Below are positions 7,915-17,877 of a DNA stretch of 64,000 bases, in pieces. The translations under genes were made by a program, and so were the position numbers. The stretch covers positions 124,001 to 188,000 of the forward strand of contig CAXXDU010000002.1 in NCBI GenBank assembly GCA_963667535.2, read 5' to 3'. The notes below the pieces were generated by a model. That model was not told the origin of the DNA and ran no database searches. It saw only the letters and a list, made by a program, of their open reading frames with translations. Origin of the DNA: UBA5614 sp963667535 (lineage in GTDB: Bacteria > Cloacimonadota > Cloacimonadia > Cloacimonadales > Cloacimonadaceae). Each line of letters opens with the position of its first letter. Position 1 is the first letter of the stretch.

Positions 7915-9462
7915 TTAGTCATCGTGTTGGGTATGCAGCATTATCTCGAAAGTAGCGCCTTCACCGGGTATGCTTTCTAAAACCTTTATCTTGCCTAAAT
8001 GATACTCTACAATAATTCTTTTGGCAAGGCTCAATCCCAAACCCCAGCCTCTGTTTTTAGTGGTAGTGCCGGGGTCGAATATCTTCTTCCACATAGAGCG
8101 TGGAATGCCTTTTCCTTCATCCCTGATATGGATATAAACCCAGGGTTTCTTTTCAAAGGTTGTTATAATGATGTTACCACCCTTTTTACCGATGGCATCT
8201 ATGCAGTTTTTAATCAGGTTTTCCAGAGTCCATTTGATTAAATCTACGTCCACCGGCACTTTATCATTCTGTAATTTACTGATAAAGCTTATCTCAATCT
8301 TTGAGCTCTGATGCGGAAGTCTGTCTTTGAAGTAATCAATTACCTCAGAGATGATTAGATTTAAATCTGAAGGTATCAGCTTTACAGTAGAACCTACTTT
8401 TCCAAAGCGAGATGCCACTGTTTTCAGTTTATCCAGGTCAACGGTCATCCACTCTATAAACTGAGCATATTCTTCTTCAGATTTAAATCCGGCAGGATGT
8501 GATTTCAGATAATCCACCCAGCCCATCAGCGACGTAATGGGAGTACCGAATTGATGTGCTGTTTCCTTGGCAAGTCCTACCCACAGTGAATCCTTTTCTG
8601 TACGCTTCAGCAGCATCAAACCATACAAACCAAACAGTACAATAAAGACCATGAGCAGCAATTCCAGATATACCAGATATTTGATTCTGGATAGCGATGT
8701 GGAAGTAGCAAAGTATGCATATCCCAGACTATCAGATTCATTGGTAATGGGAATCTCATACATACTCAATGTACGCTGATTGATTTGCTTCTGTTCGGCA
8801 GAACTTAGCTCAGAATAGGCTTTATCTTCTGGCAGATTGATGTTTCTCCAGTAAAGAGGTATCTTGCTCCTGTCCGTTACGATAATGGAGTAGTCTATCT
8901 TTTTGATAAATTGTTGAAAAGAAACAGGCTTTTGAAAATGTGCATATCCCAGAATCTGACCTTTATATGTGATAGGTATGGAAGTCATAGCATTCAGCCT
9001 TTCGGCCAGACTTTCTTTGGATTTTCTGTCAAGCGCTTCATAGGGTATGCTGTCCGGAACTCCTACATGGTACCAACTGGTAGGTTTATTGGTGTTATCT
9101 GTGATAATAATCGGGATTTTCATCTTAACAATGAATTCCGTATTCAGATAATTCCACATCAATTCCTGATAATTTGTTTCTCCTGCTGATTGTAAGTACT
9201 CCACCAATACTTCAGTGAGTAACTGAGTGCTTTTTTCGGCGCCTCTCAGGTAACTATCTGTGTAGGCAATATATTGTGCAAATAAACGTGGAACAAACTT
9301 AGCGTCCCGTTTGGCATTCTGAATCAATACCTGTGTATATATACCAAAGAACAGCAGTAGACAACAACTGCCCAGAATCAGATACAGTCTTAATACAAGG
9401 TACCGGTTATATGTTCTTCGCCTTTTCCCAGACGGCGTCGAGCTCTTCAAGGCTGGCAGCAT
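7915..9462 (-). CDS. Membrane sensor histidine kinase with duplicated periplasmic sensor unit
   Basis: Two-component sensor kinase of 515 residues. Transmembrane segments lie at about 22-47 and 262-285 and enclose a periplasmic region of some 210 residues. The phosphorylated His is H303 in AKETAHQFGTPITSL, followed by a HATPase domain with the N box LIKNCIDAIG, the G box RDEGKGIP and GWGLGLSLAKRI. The periplasmic region has two related units (about 118-178 and 192-253), each beginning I-I-[IV]-T-D...P..W and ending IPIT.....LGYA. No response regulator is adjacent, so the partner is unknown. Its first 56 bases overlap the end of mazG; no alternative start codon is evident before the first membrane segment. 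Confidence 0.9.
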   Translation of the reverse strand: MLPALKSSTPSGKRRRTYNRYLVLRLYLILGSCCLLLFFGIYTQVLIQNAKRDAKFVPRLFAQYIAYTDSYLRGAEKSTQLLTEVLVEYLQSAGETNYQELMWNYLNTEFIVKMKIPIIITDNTNKPTSWYHVGVPDSIPYEALDRKSKESLAERLNAMTSIPITYKGQILGYAHFQKPVSFQQFIKKIDYSIIVTDRSKIPLYWRNINLPEDKAYSELSSAEQKQINQRTLSMYEIPITNESDSLGYAYFATSTSLSRIKYLVYLELLLMVFIVLFGLYGLMLLKRTEKDSLWVGLAKETAHQFGTPITSLMGWVDYLKSHPAGFKSEEEYAQFIEWMTVDLDKLKTVASRFGKVGSTVKLIPSDLNLIISEVIDYFKDRLPHQSSKIEISFISKLQNDKVPVDVDLIKWTLENLIKNCIDAIGKKGGNIIITTFEKKPWVYIHIRDEGKGIPRSMWKKIFDPGTTTKNRGWGLGLSLAKRIIVEYHLGKIKVLESIPGEGATFEIMLHTQHDD

Positions 9463-10174
9463 GAATATCCTCTCCTTTTGTTCGGTAATGTTCTTCTATA
9501 TATTGAAATCTCCTGGTAAACTTACGGGTAGTTTCTTTGACCACTGTTTCAGAGTCAATGTGCAACTTCCGGGATAAATTTACTATTGTAAAAAGCAAGT
9601 CACCTACTTCCTCTCTGATTTTATCAGGATCATCCAGTTCCAAAGCTTCATTGAGCTCTGCTATTTCTTCATGCAGCTTATCTATGACAGGCTTATGGTC
9701 CTGCCAGTCAAAACCGACTGACGCAGCCTTTTCCTGTGTCCTTTGTGCATAGATTAATCCCGGCAATGCTCTGGGTATTCCCTCTAAAACGGATATTCTT
9801 TCCTGCTTTTCTGCTTTCTTGATGCGTTCCCAATTCATCTTTACAGAATCTGCATCTGTCAAATCTATATCTCCAAAGACATGCGGATGCCTGCGTACCA
9901 GTTTGCTGTTGATATTGTGCAAAACGTTTTCGATATTGAATCTCTGCTCTTCAGTTGCAATCTGACACTGAAATACTATGTGCAGCATCAGGTCACCCAG
10001 CTCTTCGCTCAGAGCATTATAGTCCTCTTCTTCTATTGCTTCCACACATTCATAAAGCTCTTCAATAAAATTGGGAATCAGGGATAACGGGGTTTGCTTC
10101 AAATCCCAGGGACATCCTGTAACAGGGTCCCTCAAACGGTTCAGTATCTCCACAAGTTGGTCAAATGACTGCAT
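9407..10174 (-). CDS. mazG: Nucleoside triphosphate pyrophosphohydrolase
   Basis: Hydrolyses non-canonical or excess NTPs to NMP and pyrophosphate. The 255 residues contain the two tandem MazG helical domains of the classical enzyme. The first has DPVTGCPWDLKQT, EELYECVEAI and the metal motif EELGDLMLHIVFQ. The second has EEIAELNEALE and EEVGDLLFTIVN, the active EExxD-type site. RRHPHVFGD between them is a family signature. Length is close to the E. coli protein (263). It is the first gene of the minus-strand block running to smpB; the upstream gap (10175-10389) separates it from a divergent gene. Confidence 0.95.
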   Translation of the reverse strand: MQSFDQLVEILNRLRDPVTGCPWDLKQTPLSLIPNFIEELYECVEAIEEEDYNALSEELGDLMLHIVFQCQIATEEQRFNIENVLHNINSKLVRRHPHVFGDIDLTDADSVKMNWERIKKAEKQERISVLEGIPRALPGLIYAQRTQEKAASVGFDWQDHKPVIDKLHEEIAELNEALELDDPDKIREEVGDLLFTIVNLSRKLHIDSETVVKETTRKFTRRFQYIEEHYRTKGEDIHAASLEELDAVWEKAKNI

Positions 10175-10389
10175 ATTTATTTACCTGCCATATATTGTAA
10201 CTCAGGCACCCTTGCCTGTGCCGATTATCGCTAATCAATAAAAGTCTTATACAAAAAATGCCTTCTTTTGACAAGCATATTCTTTACTCTCATTTGTAAA
10301 GCTACTTTGATATATCATTCCCGAAATTTTACTTTACATCATAGCAACAGCAGTTTAAATGTGTATCAAATATCCTGAAGGCGGTCAAG

Positions 10390-10776
10390 ATGAAGTTTCA
10401 CTGGATTATCTGGATTCCACGCACATTAATGATTATACTCGCAGTGTTTATGCTGATGTTTTCTTTAGATGTATTTGAAATGGATGGCAGTATATGGCAA
10501 AAGATTGCAGGTTTCTGTATGCATAGTATTCCCTCATTCCTGATGCTGATAACGCTGATTGTAACCTGGAAAAAGCCTTTCTTTGGTGGTATCTTCTTCT
10601 TTGTCTTTTGCATACTGATGACGGTTTTCTTCCAATTTTATCTTTATTGGGACAGGCTGCTGATTTTTACTTTGCCATTATTGCTGGGTGGAATCCTGTT
10701 TATGCTGGCGCATTACTTAAAGCCAAAACAATTGACAGAGAATCAAATTAAGCAAGAGGACACTACTCAGGCATAA
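10390..10776 (+). CDS. Small integral membrane protein of unknown function
   Basis: 128 residues with about four predicted membrane segments (residues 7-28, 36-61, 66-87, 92-110) and a short polar, charged tail (KPKQLTENQIKQEDTTQA). The composition is rich in Phe, Ile and Leu, and no catalytic motif is visible. It is preceded by a purine-rich ribosome site (GAAGGCGG) about 7 bases before the ATG, which supports it as a real gene. It is transcribed divergently from mazG and converges on the next gene, with a strong terminator between them. I do not recognise the family with confidence. Confidence 0.7.
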   Translation: MKFHWIIWIPRTLMIILAVFMLMFSLDVFEMDGSIWQKIAGFCMHSIPSFLMLITLIVTWKKPFFGGIFFFVFCILMTVFFQFYLYWDRLLIFTLPLLLGGILFMLAHYLKPKQLTENQIKQEDTTQA

Positions 10777-10782
10777 CCTTAT

Positions 10783-10809
10783 AAAAAAACCCCTGCCGGG
10801 CAGGGGTTA
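10783..10809 (-). terminator. Rho-independent terminator of the 217-residue protein gene
   Basis: A GC-rich hairpin, AACCCCTGCC / GGCAGGGGTT, is followed on the minus strand by a run of seven T residues. On the plus strand the T-run is weak (TTAAATT), so it serves mainly the minus-strand gene ending at 10842 and may also stop the convergent gene ending at 10776. Confidence 0.88.
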
Positions 10810-10841
10810 AATTCACATCTATGAAACGGTCTTGTGAAATT

Positions 10842-11495
10842 TTACTTAGTAATAACTCTGATATTGCCAAGACCTACTTTGTTTTCATTGGAAAGGACTA
10901 TATAGCCTTCAGGAGCTTTGGTTAAATCAACAACCTTTGCCATAATCCAGACTCCGGTGCGTTTTTCTTCATCAGTTTGTGGTCCTCTCATAATGCCATC
11001 ATCTCCCTTGCTTTCAAAGTAAATAACGACAGAACCTGGCTTCAAAGCAGCAAGTTTACCGATTTTTGTGGAGAAATAGTTCTTTGTCCAAATCTGGGTT
11101 CCTTCTCCTGTCAACATGAACTGACCCTGCATCTTACTGGCTTGAGTCGGAGGATTTATCAATTTTGCAGTTTTTACAATCATGAAGGGATTATCTCCCA
11201 AAGCTACTTCACTGACAAAGAAATCATCATCTTCAATGTAATGCAGGTCTGTTGCTTGTCCCAATGAAGCTCTGGCAAGGATGTTTTCAGTAGCGTCCTG
11301 ACCTTCTTCAAATATAGTTTTAATCTGTTCTGACGGTATTTGGATTACTACTCCCTCATCCTGAATAACCACACGGTTTTCCTGCGCGCTGAGCAAATCA
11401 CCTCTGAATACTCTCCCGTCTTTCAGAGTGATATCAACTGCAAATGCTGCATACACAGCAAGCAATACTGCCAAAATTAACACTATCTTTTTCAT
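10842..11495 (-). CDS. Exported protein of unknown function
   Basis: 217 residues with a clear signal peptide (MKKIVLILAVLLAVYAAFA). The mature start, VDITLKDGRVFRGDLLSAQENRVVIQ, is a small beta-barrel-like motif seen in many exported proteins that describe a property stored in response to a form; no enzyme motif is present. The rest is a beta-rich domain with ESKGDDGIMRGPQTDEEKRTGVWIMAK near the C-terminus. It has a ribosome site (AGGAGA) before the ATG, its own terminator at 10783-10809 and a 425-base upstream gap, so it is probably a monocistronic gene. Function is not assigned. Confidence 0.75.
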   Translation of the reverse strand: MKKIVLILAVLLAVYAAFAVDITLKDGRVFRGDLLSAQENRVVIQDEGVVIQIPSEQIKTIFEEGQDATENILARASLGQATDLHYIEDDDFFVSEVALGDNPFMIVKTAKLINPPTQASKMQGQFMLTGEGTQIWTKNYFSTKIGKLAALKPGSVVIYFESKGDDGIMRGPQTDEEKRTGVWIMAKVVDLTKAPEGYIVLSNENKVGLGNIRVITK

Positions 11496-11920
11496 TTACT
11501 CTCCTATACTGGTCTCTATGTAATATTATATACAATTATGTTATACTGTTACTGTATAACAATCATAGTGAGTTACAAATTGTTTCTGTCGCCTATCTTG
11601 TCAAATGGAAAACACATTTCCTGTTGTGACATTCTACATGTTTGTCCTCTGATATGACAAAATTATAGCTCCGGTGCGAATTACATTGTGTTGAACAACT
11701 ATATTTTAAGAACTATTAATTGGAAGCAAGCCCCGGACAAGTGAAAAAGAAAGATGATAATGAGGGAAAAACTCACTGTGTAAGCTTCTATAATCTCTTG
11801 TAATACAATGCATTATTTTGCTTGACATACAACTTAAGATGTTGATAATGCATTCAAATAAAAATCAAATCAATGGAGACAGACTATCGAATGATTTAAA
11901 TTAATGCCGGGAGGCTCATC
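11496..11920. other. Divergent intergenic region with promoter for the giant Ig-repeat gene
   Basis: 425 bases between two divergent secreted-protein genes. Apart from the promoter at 11822-11849, I see no repeat copy and no gene. Confidence 0.5.
11822..11849 (+). promoter_or_regulatory. Sigma-70-like promoter
   Basis: TTGACA (11822-11827), a 16-base spacer, then GATAAT (11844-11849). It lies about 70 bases before the ATG of the 1885-residue protein, which also has a GGGAGG ribosome site at 11909-11914. Confidence 0.6.
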
Positions 11921-14900
11921 ATGAGTAAATCCATTTGCATTTTTATTGTCTTTTCAGTTTTATGCTGCTGTTTGATTGCGGGAAATCCTTTACAAGAAAA
12001 ACTACCATCTCCCAACCAGATAAAAGTCATTACTTCTGGCCCAATTAGTAACAACCCTCTGCTTTATCCTGAAAAATCCAAACCCTATGCTTTGAAACCA
12101 ATAACCCCACAATCCGGTGGAGTAAACAGAGCAGCAGGCGGACCTGATAGCTTTGGCTATACTTACAAAGATAATAATGAATCCGGTGGTCCTGCCTACA
12201 ATTGGGAAGATATTTCGCTAACAGGTAATCCTGTTTCCTTTGTCGGCGGTAGTGATGACGGTTTATCAGATGCTATTTCCATCGGATTTTCCTTTAGTTA
12301 TTATGGTAATACATACACTACATTTAAGGTAAGCTCCAACGGCTTTTTGACGGTGGGTAGTGACAATACCGATAATGCTTACAATAATCTTTATCTTCCA
12401 AATACTTCAGCGCCCTTCAATATACTGGCTCCTTTCTGGGATGACCTGATTTCTAATAACGTCAGGTATGAATACTTGCCCGGCAGGACAGTTATCTCCT
12501 GGTTAAATTCCACCCGTTGGAATGATGGCAGTTCCACCTATACCTTCCAGGTGATTATCTATAATGATGGGAAAATCAGATTCAATTATAACCAGATGGG
12601 AATCACCCTGACCAGTTGTACTGTAGGTATGCAAAACTATAACGGTACCGACGGTCTGCAGGTAATCTGGAATGATTTCTATCTCAGTAATTCATTATGT
12701 GTTGAATTTCAATATCCTCAGCATATGTTTCTGACCTCGCCTAATGGTGGAGAAGACTGGACTGCCGGAACGCAGCATTATATCACCTGGACTTATGCAG
12801 CCGATCCGGTTTGTGTGCTATCTTATTCTACTGATAATGGTTTGAACTGGATTAATATTGATCAGGGTAATGATATGAGCCCTCTATCTTCTCCCTACTT
12901 ATGGACAGTACCAAGTATAAGCACTTCCACTCAATGTCTGATTCTGATTGCAAATTGCGGGGTTTCAGAATCAGATATCAGCGATAATGTCTTTACCATT
13001 ACAGGCATACATCTGACCTCGCCCAATGGTGGAGAGAACTGGACAGCCGGAACGCAGCATAATATTACCTGGACTGCTCCTTGTGATCCGGTTGCCTATT
13101 TAGATTATTCTGTAGATAATGGTGTGAGCTGGACTGAAATTGATTATGGTGGTGCTCCCCCCACTGGGCTAACATCACCTTACTCGTGGACGATACCAAG
13201 TATAAGCACATCCACTCAGTGTCTGATCCGGATTGCAAATTACGGAGGTTCGGAATCAGATATCAGCGATAATGTCTTTACCATCACAGGTATGCAACTA
13301 ACCTCGCCCAATGGTGGAGAGAACTGGACAGCCGGGACTCAACACAATATTACCTGGACTGCTCCTTGTGATCCGGTTGCCTATTTAGATTATTCTGTAG
13401 ATAATGGTGTGAGCTGGACTGAAATTGATTATGGTGGTGCTCCCCCCACTGGGCTAACATCACCTTACTCGTGGACGATACCAAGTATAAGCACATCCAC
13501 TCAGTGTCTGATCCGGATTGCAAATTACGGAGGTTCGGAATCAGATATCAGCGATAATGTCTTTACCATCACAGGCATGCATCTGACCTCACCCGATGGA
13601 GGAGAAAACTGGACTGCCGGAACTCAACACAATATTACATGGACAGCTCCCGGTGACCATGTTTGTAATCTGGCTTATTCTACTGATAATGGCTCGAACT
13701 GGACTAATATTGAGCAGACTAATGATTTGATCCCTCTATCTTCTCCCTACTTATGGACAGTACCGGGAATAAGCACTTCCATTCAATGTCTGATTCGGAT
13801 TGCAAGTTATGGAGGTACTGAAGTAGATATCAGCGATAATGTCTTTACCATCACAGGTATGCATCTGACTTCACCTGATGGAGGAGAGAACTGGACAGCC
13901 GGAACTCAACACAATATTACCTGGACAGCTCCCTTTGACCCGGTTTGTTATCTGGCATATTCTACTGATATTGGCATGAGTTGGACTATTATTGAGGAAA
14001 CTAATGATTTGAATCCTCTATCTTCTCCCTACTTATGGACATTACCGTGGATAAGCACATCCGCTCAATGTCTGATTCGGATTGCAAGTTATGGCGGTAC
14101 GGAATCAGATATCAGTGACAATGTCTTTACCATCACAGGCATGCAACTAACCTCGCCCAATGGTGGAGAGAACTGGACAGCCGGAACCCAGCATAATATT
14201 ATCTGGACTGCTCCTTGTGATCCGGTTGCCTATTTAGATTATTCTGTAGATAATGGCATGAGCTGGACTGAAATTGATTATGGTGGTGCTCCCCCCACTG
14301 GGCTAACATCACCTTACTTATGGACGATACCCGGGTTTATTGCTTCTAATCAATGCCTGATTCGGATTGCAAATTATGGAGGTACGGAAACTGATATTTG
14401 CAACAATGTCTTTACCATTTCAGCCCCTCCGACCATTTCTCTCACCTATCCAAATGGGGGTGAGACCATATATGTAACCAGTTCGCAGGATATCAACTGG
14501 AATGTCAGCAACGGAGCAGTAGTCAACCGGATTGAACTTACCATTAATGGTGGGACAAGCTGGGCTACTTTGATTGAATCTCCCACACCCCTCACACCTA
14601 CCTGGACCTGGACAGTGGGCAATACGCCCTCCTCAAACTGTAAAATCCGTCTCAGCAATACTGACCGTTCTGTATACAACAACCCTGTTAACACCTTTAC
14701 CATTTTACCTAATCCTTTGTATCTATCCTACCCCAATGGTGGCGACCTTTTTTATGCCGGACAGCAAATTCAAATTAATTTTTCCAATAGCCTGCCACAG
14801 GGAACAGTCTTATCCTACTCAACTGATAATGGTGCAGGCTGGACATATATCACCACAACTACACAAGGAACTTCTTTCCTGCTCTGGACTGTTCCTGATG

Positions 14901-17578
14901 TGCAGTCCGACCAGTGTTTGATACGTGTAGCCGGTGCGATAGACGGTTCCCTGAAAGATGTATCTGATACACCCTTCTCTATCTGGAATACGGGAATCAA
15001 AGTGTTGACCCCTAATGGAGGAGAAACCTGGGAAGCTGGAACTCAACATCAGTTACGCTACTTCCTTGCAGATACAAGTCGAACGCTGCTACTAATACAT
15101 TTATATTATTCTTATGATAATGGTGTGAATTGGGTGAACTATGGAGGTGATATATGGAATCTCCCGGGGATACAAACTATGGATTGGTTTGTTCCCAACA
15201 TACCTTGTACCACAGTGAAGTACAAAATAACCATGGGAGAACTATCTGATACAAGCGACAATTTCTTTACTATAACACCGCCATCTCTTCCCTTGATAAC
15301 CATAACTGCTCCCAATGGAGGTGAAACATTAACGCCGGGCAGCCAGGTTGATATAACCTGGTCTCATAGGCTTCACGAAGACTGCGGAGTACTTGCGCTG
15401 TCTTACTCAACCAATAACGGAACTTCCTGGACACAAATTTCAACTAGTGTACAACTTTATGATACTCACTACTTATGGACAGTCCCCAATGTCCAATCTG
15501 AGAATTGCCTGATAAAACTTGAGATAAATCAAAGTTGCTTGAATTATCTTGATGTCAGTGATGCCGTCTTTACAATCACAAATAATCCATTTATTTCTCT
15601 CACCTATCCCAATGGCGGTGAAACTCTCTATGCAAGCAGTTGGCGGAATATCACCTGGAATACTTATAACGGCGCAGTGGTCAGCCGCATTGAGCTAACC
15701 ACCGATGGCGGAACTAACTGGACTAATATCTTAGAATCAACCAGTCCCATCGTGTCTCCCTGTTCCTGGTGTGTGGACAATACTCCCTCCTCCAACTGTA
15801 AAATCCGTCTTAGCAATACATACCGCACTGTAATTGATGTCAGCGATAGCCCATTTACCATTGCACCCAAACCTTTGCACGTTATCAGTCCTGATGGCGG
15901 AGAATTATACTATGCCGGTCAGCAGATTACTATTCAGTTTTCCAATGCCCTGGCGATGGGAACGACCGTTTCCTACTCTGTGAATAGCGGCTCAAGTTTT
16001 ACACTGATAGACAATGTTGGACAAGGTGTTTCACAACTGCTCTGGACAGTACCCAATGTCCAATGCGACGAATGCTTTATCAGGGTAGGTGATGCTATAG
16101 ACGCTTCCCTGTATGATGACTCCGATGCGCCTTTCTCTATCTGGAATACCGGCTATAAGCTGTTGACCCCCAGTGGTGGTGAACAATGGGAAGCCGGAAC
16201 AGTGCAGCAGGTATCAATCCTATCCGCTGAACCTAACATTTACACTGTCGAAATCTTTTATTCACTTGACGATGGTTTGACCTGGACTTATACTGCAGGT
16301 GGTATTGATATATCTTTCAGGGGAATCTTCACCGGTATTACGCTTGTACCCAATACCCCCAGTTCAACAGTCATGGTAAAAGCAGTAGACCCTAGGTTTG
16401 GGAGCAGCACCTGTAGTAATTATATCACCATCCTGCCTCCGTCACTACCTCTTGTCACGGTCACATATCCCAACGGGGGAGAAATATTCACTCCCGGCAG
16501 CCAGATTGATATTATATGGACACACCACCTAATTGGATTGCACAGCGTACTCAATTTATATTACTCAACCAATAACGGAACTACCTGGACACAAATAGCA
16601 ACAAATATACCACAGACCGCAACTCACTACTTATGGACTGTACCGGATATCCAATCGGATAATTGCCTGATTAAGCTGGGTGCTGCGAATGACCCTTACA
16701 GTAATGATGTCAGTGATGCTGCTTTTTCTATTATGAACAGTGGGGTAAGAGTACTGTCTCCCAACGGTGGAGAATCTTGGGAGGCAGGTTCAATTCAGCA
16801 TGTACAATATTTCATGGCGACTTTGGATGAGCAGCCTCATCTGGTACAAATATCCTATTCTTTTGATGGTGGAACGAGTTTTGCCCATTTGATAGATGAT
16901 TTAGGGGATCAGGGACCGAATGAATTACCAACCTGGATTGTACCGGATACTCCCACTACCATGGGAAAACTCAAGGTAACCTTGGGAGAATTTTCTGATG
17001 CCAGTGACAATTTCTTTACTATCGTTCCGTCAACGCTTCCATTAATAACTATAACAGCTCCCAATGGCGGTGAAGTTCTGACTCCCGGCAGCCCGGTCAA
17101 TATAGCCTGGACTCATAATCTAAACACAATAATAGACTCGCTTAATCTTTATTACTCCACAAACAACGGTGTTAACTGGACATATATTGATAACGTGTTA
17201 AAGAATTCATCGCCCTATGTATGGACTGTACCGAATGTTAATTCCGGACAGTGTCTGGTCAAAGCAGAAGTTAATGCTGAGAAATCAATCTGTGACGTCA
17301 GTGACTCTGTCTTTACGATAGGAACTCCCACTCCACCTGATGCACCTACTGATTTGAGTATTGCCATTGATAATGAAACAGGAGATGTAACCCTTACCTG
17401 GACGGCTGCAACCGGAAATCCCACCGGGTATAAACTTTATCGATCGATTGACCCCACTTTCCCACCTGAATCAACGGATGTAATAGATATAACGACACCA
17501 TCCCAGACCAGCTATATAGACATAGGAGCAGCCGGTAACGTATATAGATATTTCTACCGGATAACAGCAGTAAAGTAG
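11921..17578 (+). CDS. Giant secreted protein with 16 Kre9-like Ig repeats and a fibronectin III end
   Basis: 1885 residues. A signal peptide (1-21) is followed by a domain (about 80-265) with FSYYGNTYTTFKVSSNGFLTVG and APFWDDLI, common in secreted proteins of this superphylum. Then come 16 Ig-like units of about 95 residues, each starting near [LV]-[ST]-[PY]-[ND]-G-G-E and containing ITW, LxYSTDNG and WTVP....QCLIRI, resembling the Kre9/KNH family. The first six are nearly alike and 282-285 bp apart; the last ten follow a four-unit super-repeat. A fibronectin III domain (PPDAPTDLS onward) ends the protein; there is no FlgD-like sorting domain, unlike its neighbours. It is probably an adhesin or structural surface protein; this role is inferred. 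Confidence 0.9.
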   Translation: MSKSICIFIVFSVLCCCLIAGNPLQEKLPSPNQIKVITSGPISNNPLLYPEKSKPYALKPITPQSGGVNRAAGGPDSFGYTYKDNNESGGPAYNWEDISLTGNPVSFVGGSDDGLSDAISIGFSFSYYGNTYTTFKVSSNGFLTVGSDNTDNAYNNLYLPNTSAPFNILAPFWDDLISNNVRYEYLPGRTVISWLNSTRWNDGSSTYTFQVIIYNDGKIRFNYNQMGITLTSCTVGMQNYNGTDGLQVIWNDFYLSNSLCVEFQYPQHMFLTSPNGGEDWTAGTQHYITWTYAADPVCVLSYSTDNGLNWINIDQGNDMSPLSSPYLWTVPSISTSTQCLILIANCGVSESDISDNVFTITGIHLTSPNGGENWTAGTQHNITWTAPCDPVAYLDYSVDNGVSWTEIDYGGAPPTGLTSPYSWTIPSISTSTQCLIRIANYGGSESDISDNVFTITGMQLTSPNGGENWTAGTQHNITWTAPCDPVAYLDYSVDNGVSWTEIDYGGAPPTGLTSPYSWTIPSISTSTQCLIRIANYGGSESDISDNVFTITGMHLTSPDGGENWTAGTQHNITWTAPGDHVCNLAYSTDNGSNWTNIEQTNDLIPLSSPYLWTVPGISTSIQCLIRIASYGGTEVDISDNVFTITGMHLTSPDGGENWTAGTQHNITWTAPFDPVCYLAYSTDIGMSWTIIEETNDLNPLSSPYLWTLPWISTSAQCLIRIASYGGTESDISDNVFTITGMQLTSPNGGENWTAGTQHNIIWTAPCDPVAYLDYSVDNGMSWTEIDYGGAPPTGLTSPYLWTIPGFIASNQCLIRIANYGGTETDICNNVFTISAPPTISLTYPNGGETIYVTSSQDINWNVSNGAVVNRIELTINGGTSWATLIESPTPLTPTWTWTVGNTPSSNCKIRLSNTDRSVYNNPVNTFTILPNPLYLSYPNGGDLFYAGQQIQINFSNSLPQGTVLSYSTDNGAGWTYITTTTQGTSFLLWTVPDVQSDQCLIRVAGAIDGSLKDVSDTPFSIWNTGIKVLTPNGGETWEAGTQHQLRYFLADTSRTLLLIHLYYSYDNGVNWVNYGGDIWNLPGIQTMDWFVPNIPCTTVKYKITMGELSDTSDNFFTITPPSLPLITITAPNGGETLTPGSQVDITWSHRLHEDCGVLALSYSTNNGTSWTQISTSVQLYDTHYLWTVPNVQSENCLIKLEINQSCLNYLDVSDAVFTITNNPFISLTYPNGGETLYASSWRNITWNTYNGAVVSRIELTTDGGTNWTNILESTSPIVSPCSWCVDNTPSSNCKIRLSNTYRTVIDVSDSPFTIAPKPLHVISPDGGELYYAGQQITIQFSNALAMGTTVSYSVNSGSSFTLIDNVGQGVSQLLWTVPNVQCDECFIRVGDAIDASLYDDSDAPFSIWNTGYKLLTPSGGEQWEAGTVQQVSILSAEPNIYTVEIFYSLDDGLTWTYTAGGIDISFRGIFTGITLVPNTPSSTVMVKAVDPRFGSSTCSNYITILPPSLPLVTVTYPNGGEIFTPGSQIDIIWTHHLIGLHSVLNLYYSTNNGTTWTQIATNIPQTATHYLWTVPDIQSDNCLIKLGAANDPYSNDVSDAAFSIMNSGVRVLSPNGGESWEAGSIQHVQYFMATLDEQPHLVQISYSFDGGTSFAHLIDDLGDQGPNELPTWIVPDTPTTMGKLKVTLGEFSDASDNFFTIVPSTLPLITITAPNGGEVLTPGSPVNIAWTHNLNTIIDSLNLYYSTNNGVNWTYIDNVLKNSSPYVWTVPNVNSGQCLVKAEVNAEKSICDVSDSVFTIGTPTPPDAPTDLSIAIDNETGDVTLTWTAATGNPTGYKLYRSIDPTFPPESTDVIDITTPSQTSYIDIGAAGNVYRYFYRITAVK
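12731..14440 (+). repeat. Six tandem 282-294 bp coding repeats
   Basis: Units begin at 12731, 13013, 13298, 13583, 13865 and 14147. The second and third are almost base-for-base identical over their whole length, and the sixth shares long exact blocks with them. This indicates recent duplication or gene conversion inside the gene. Confidence 0.9.
14441..17330 (+). repeat. Four-domain super-repeat, period 1158 bp
   Basis: The ten divergent Ig units follow an A-B-C-D, A-B-C-D, C-D order judged by their opening motifs: LTYPNGGETxY, xSPDGGELYYAG type, LTPNGGETWEAG and ITAPNGGETLTPG. The A units start at 14441 and 15599, 1158 bp apart. Confidence 0.75.
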
Positions 17579-17877
17579 CAAAGTAACCATAAAGTCTTTT
17601 TCAGTGGAATGATGAAATAGTGATACAGTGGAAATGTGAAACGGTGTCATTCCTGCGGTTTTGTTAACAAGGATACGTTATTATCTGACGTAATGTAGAA
17701 TGGAACGCCATATTCATATGGCAGGAAGACACATGAGTTCGGAGAACGACATTATGTAGCCCAGCAATTCATTGCTGGGAAGAAGATAAAAAACATACAG
17801 AGTCCGGCAGGACGGCATAATATAATCCCGTAATAGCATCCCGGAGACCTTTATGATTACAGATTACAAATATAGAC
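17579..17877. other. Repeat-rich gap with CCCAGCAAT palindrome
   Basis: About 300 bases without a gene. It holds GTGGAAT-type short repeats (17603-17650) and one copy of the palindrome CCCAGCAATTCATTGCTGGG at 17760-17779. No terminator with a T-run was found. Confidence 0.55.
17760..17779. repeat. Dispersed palindrome, copy 1
   Basis: CCCAGCAATTCATTGCTGGG, a near-perfect palindrome also present at 22449-22468, with variants at 22580-22600 and 30047-30066. Confidence 0.8.
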
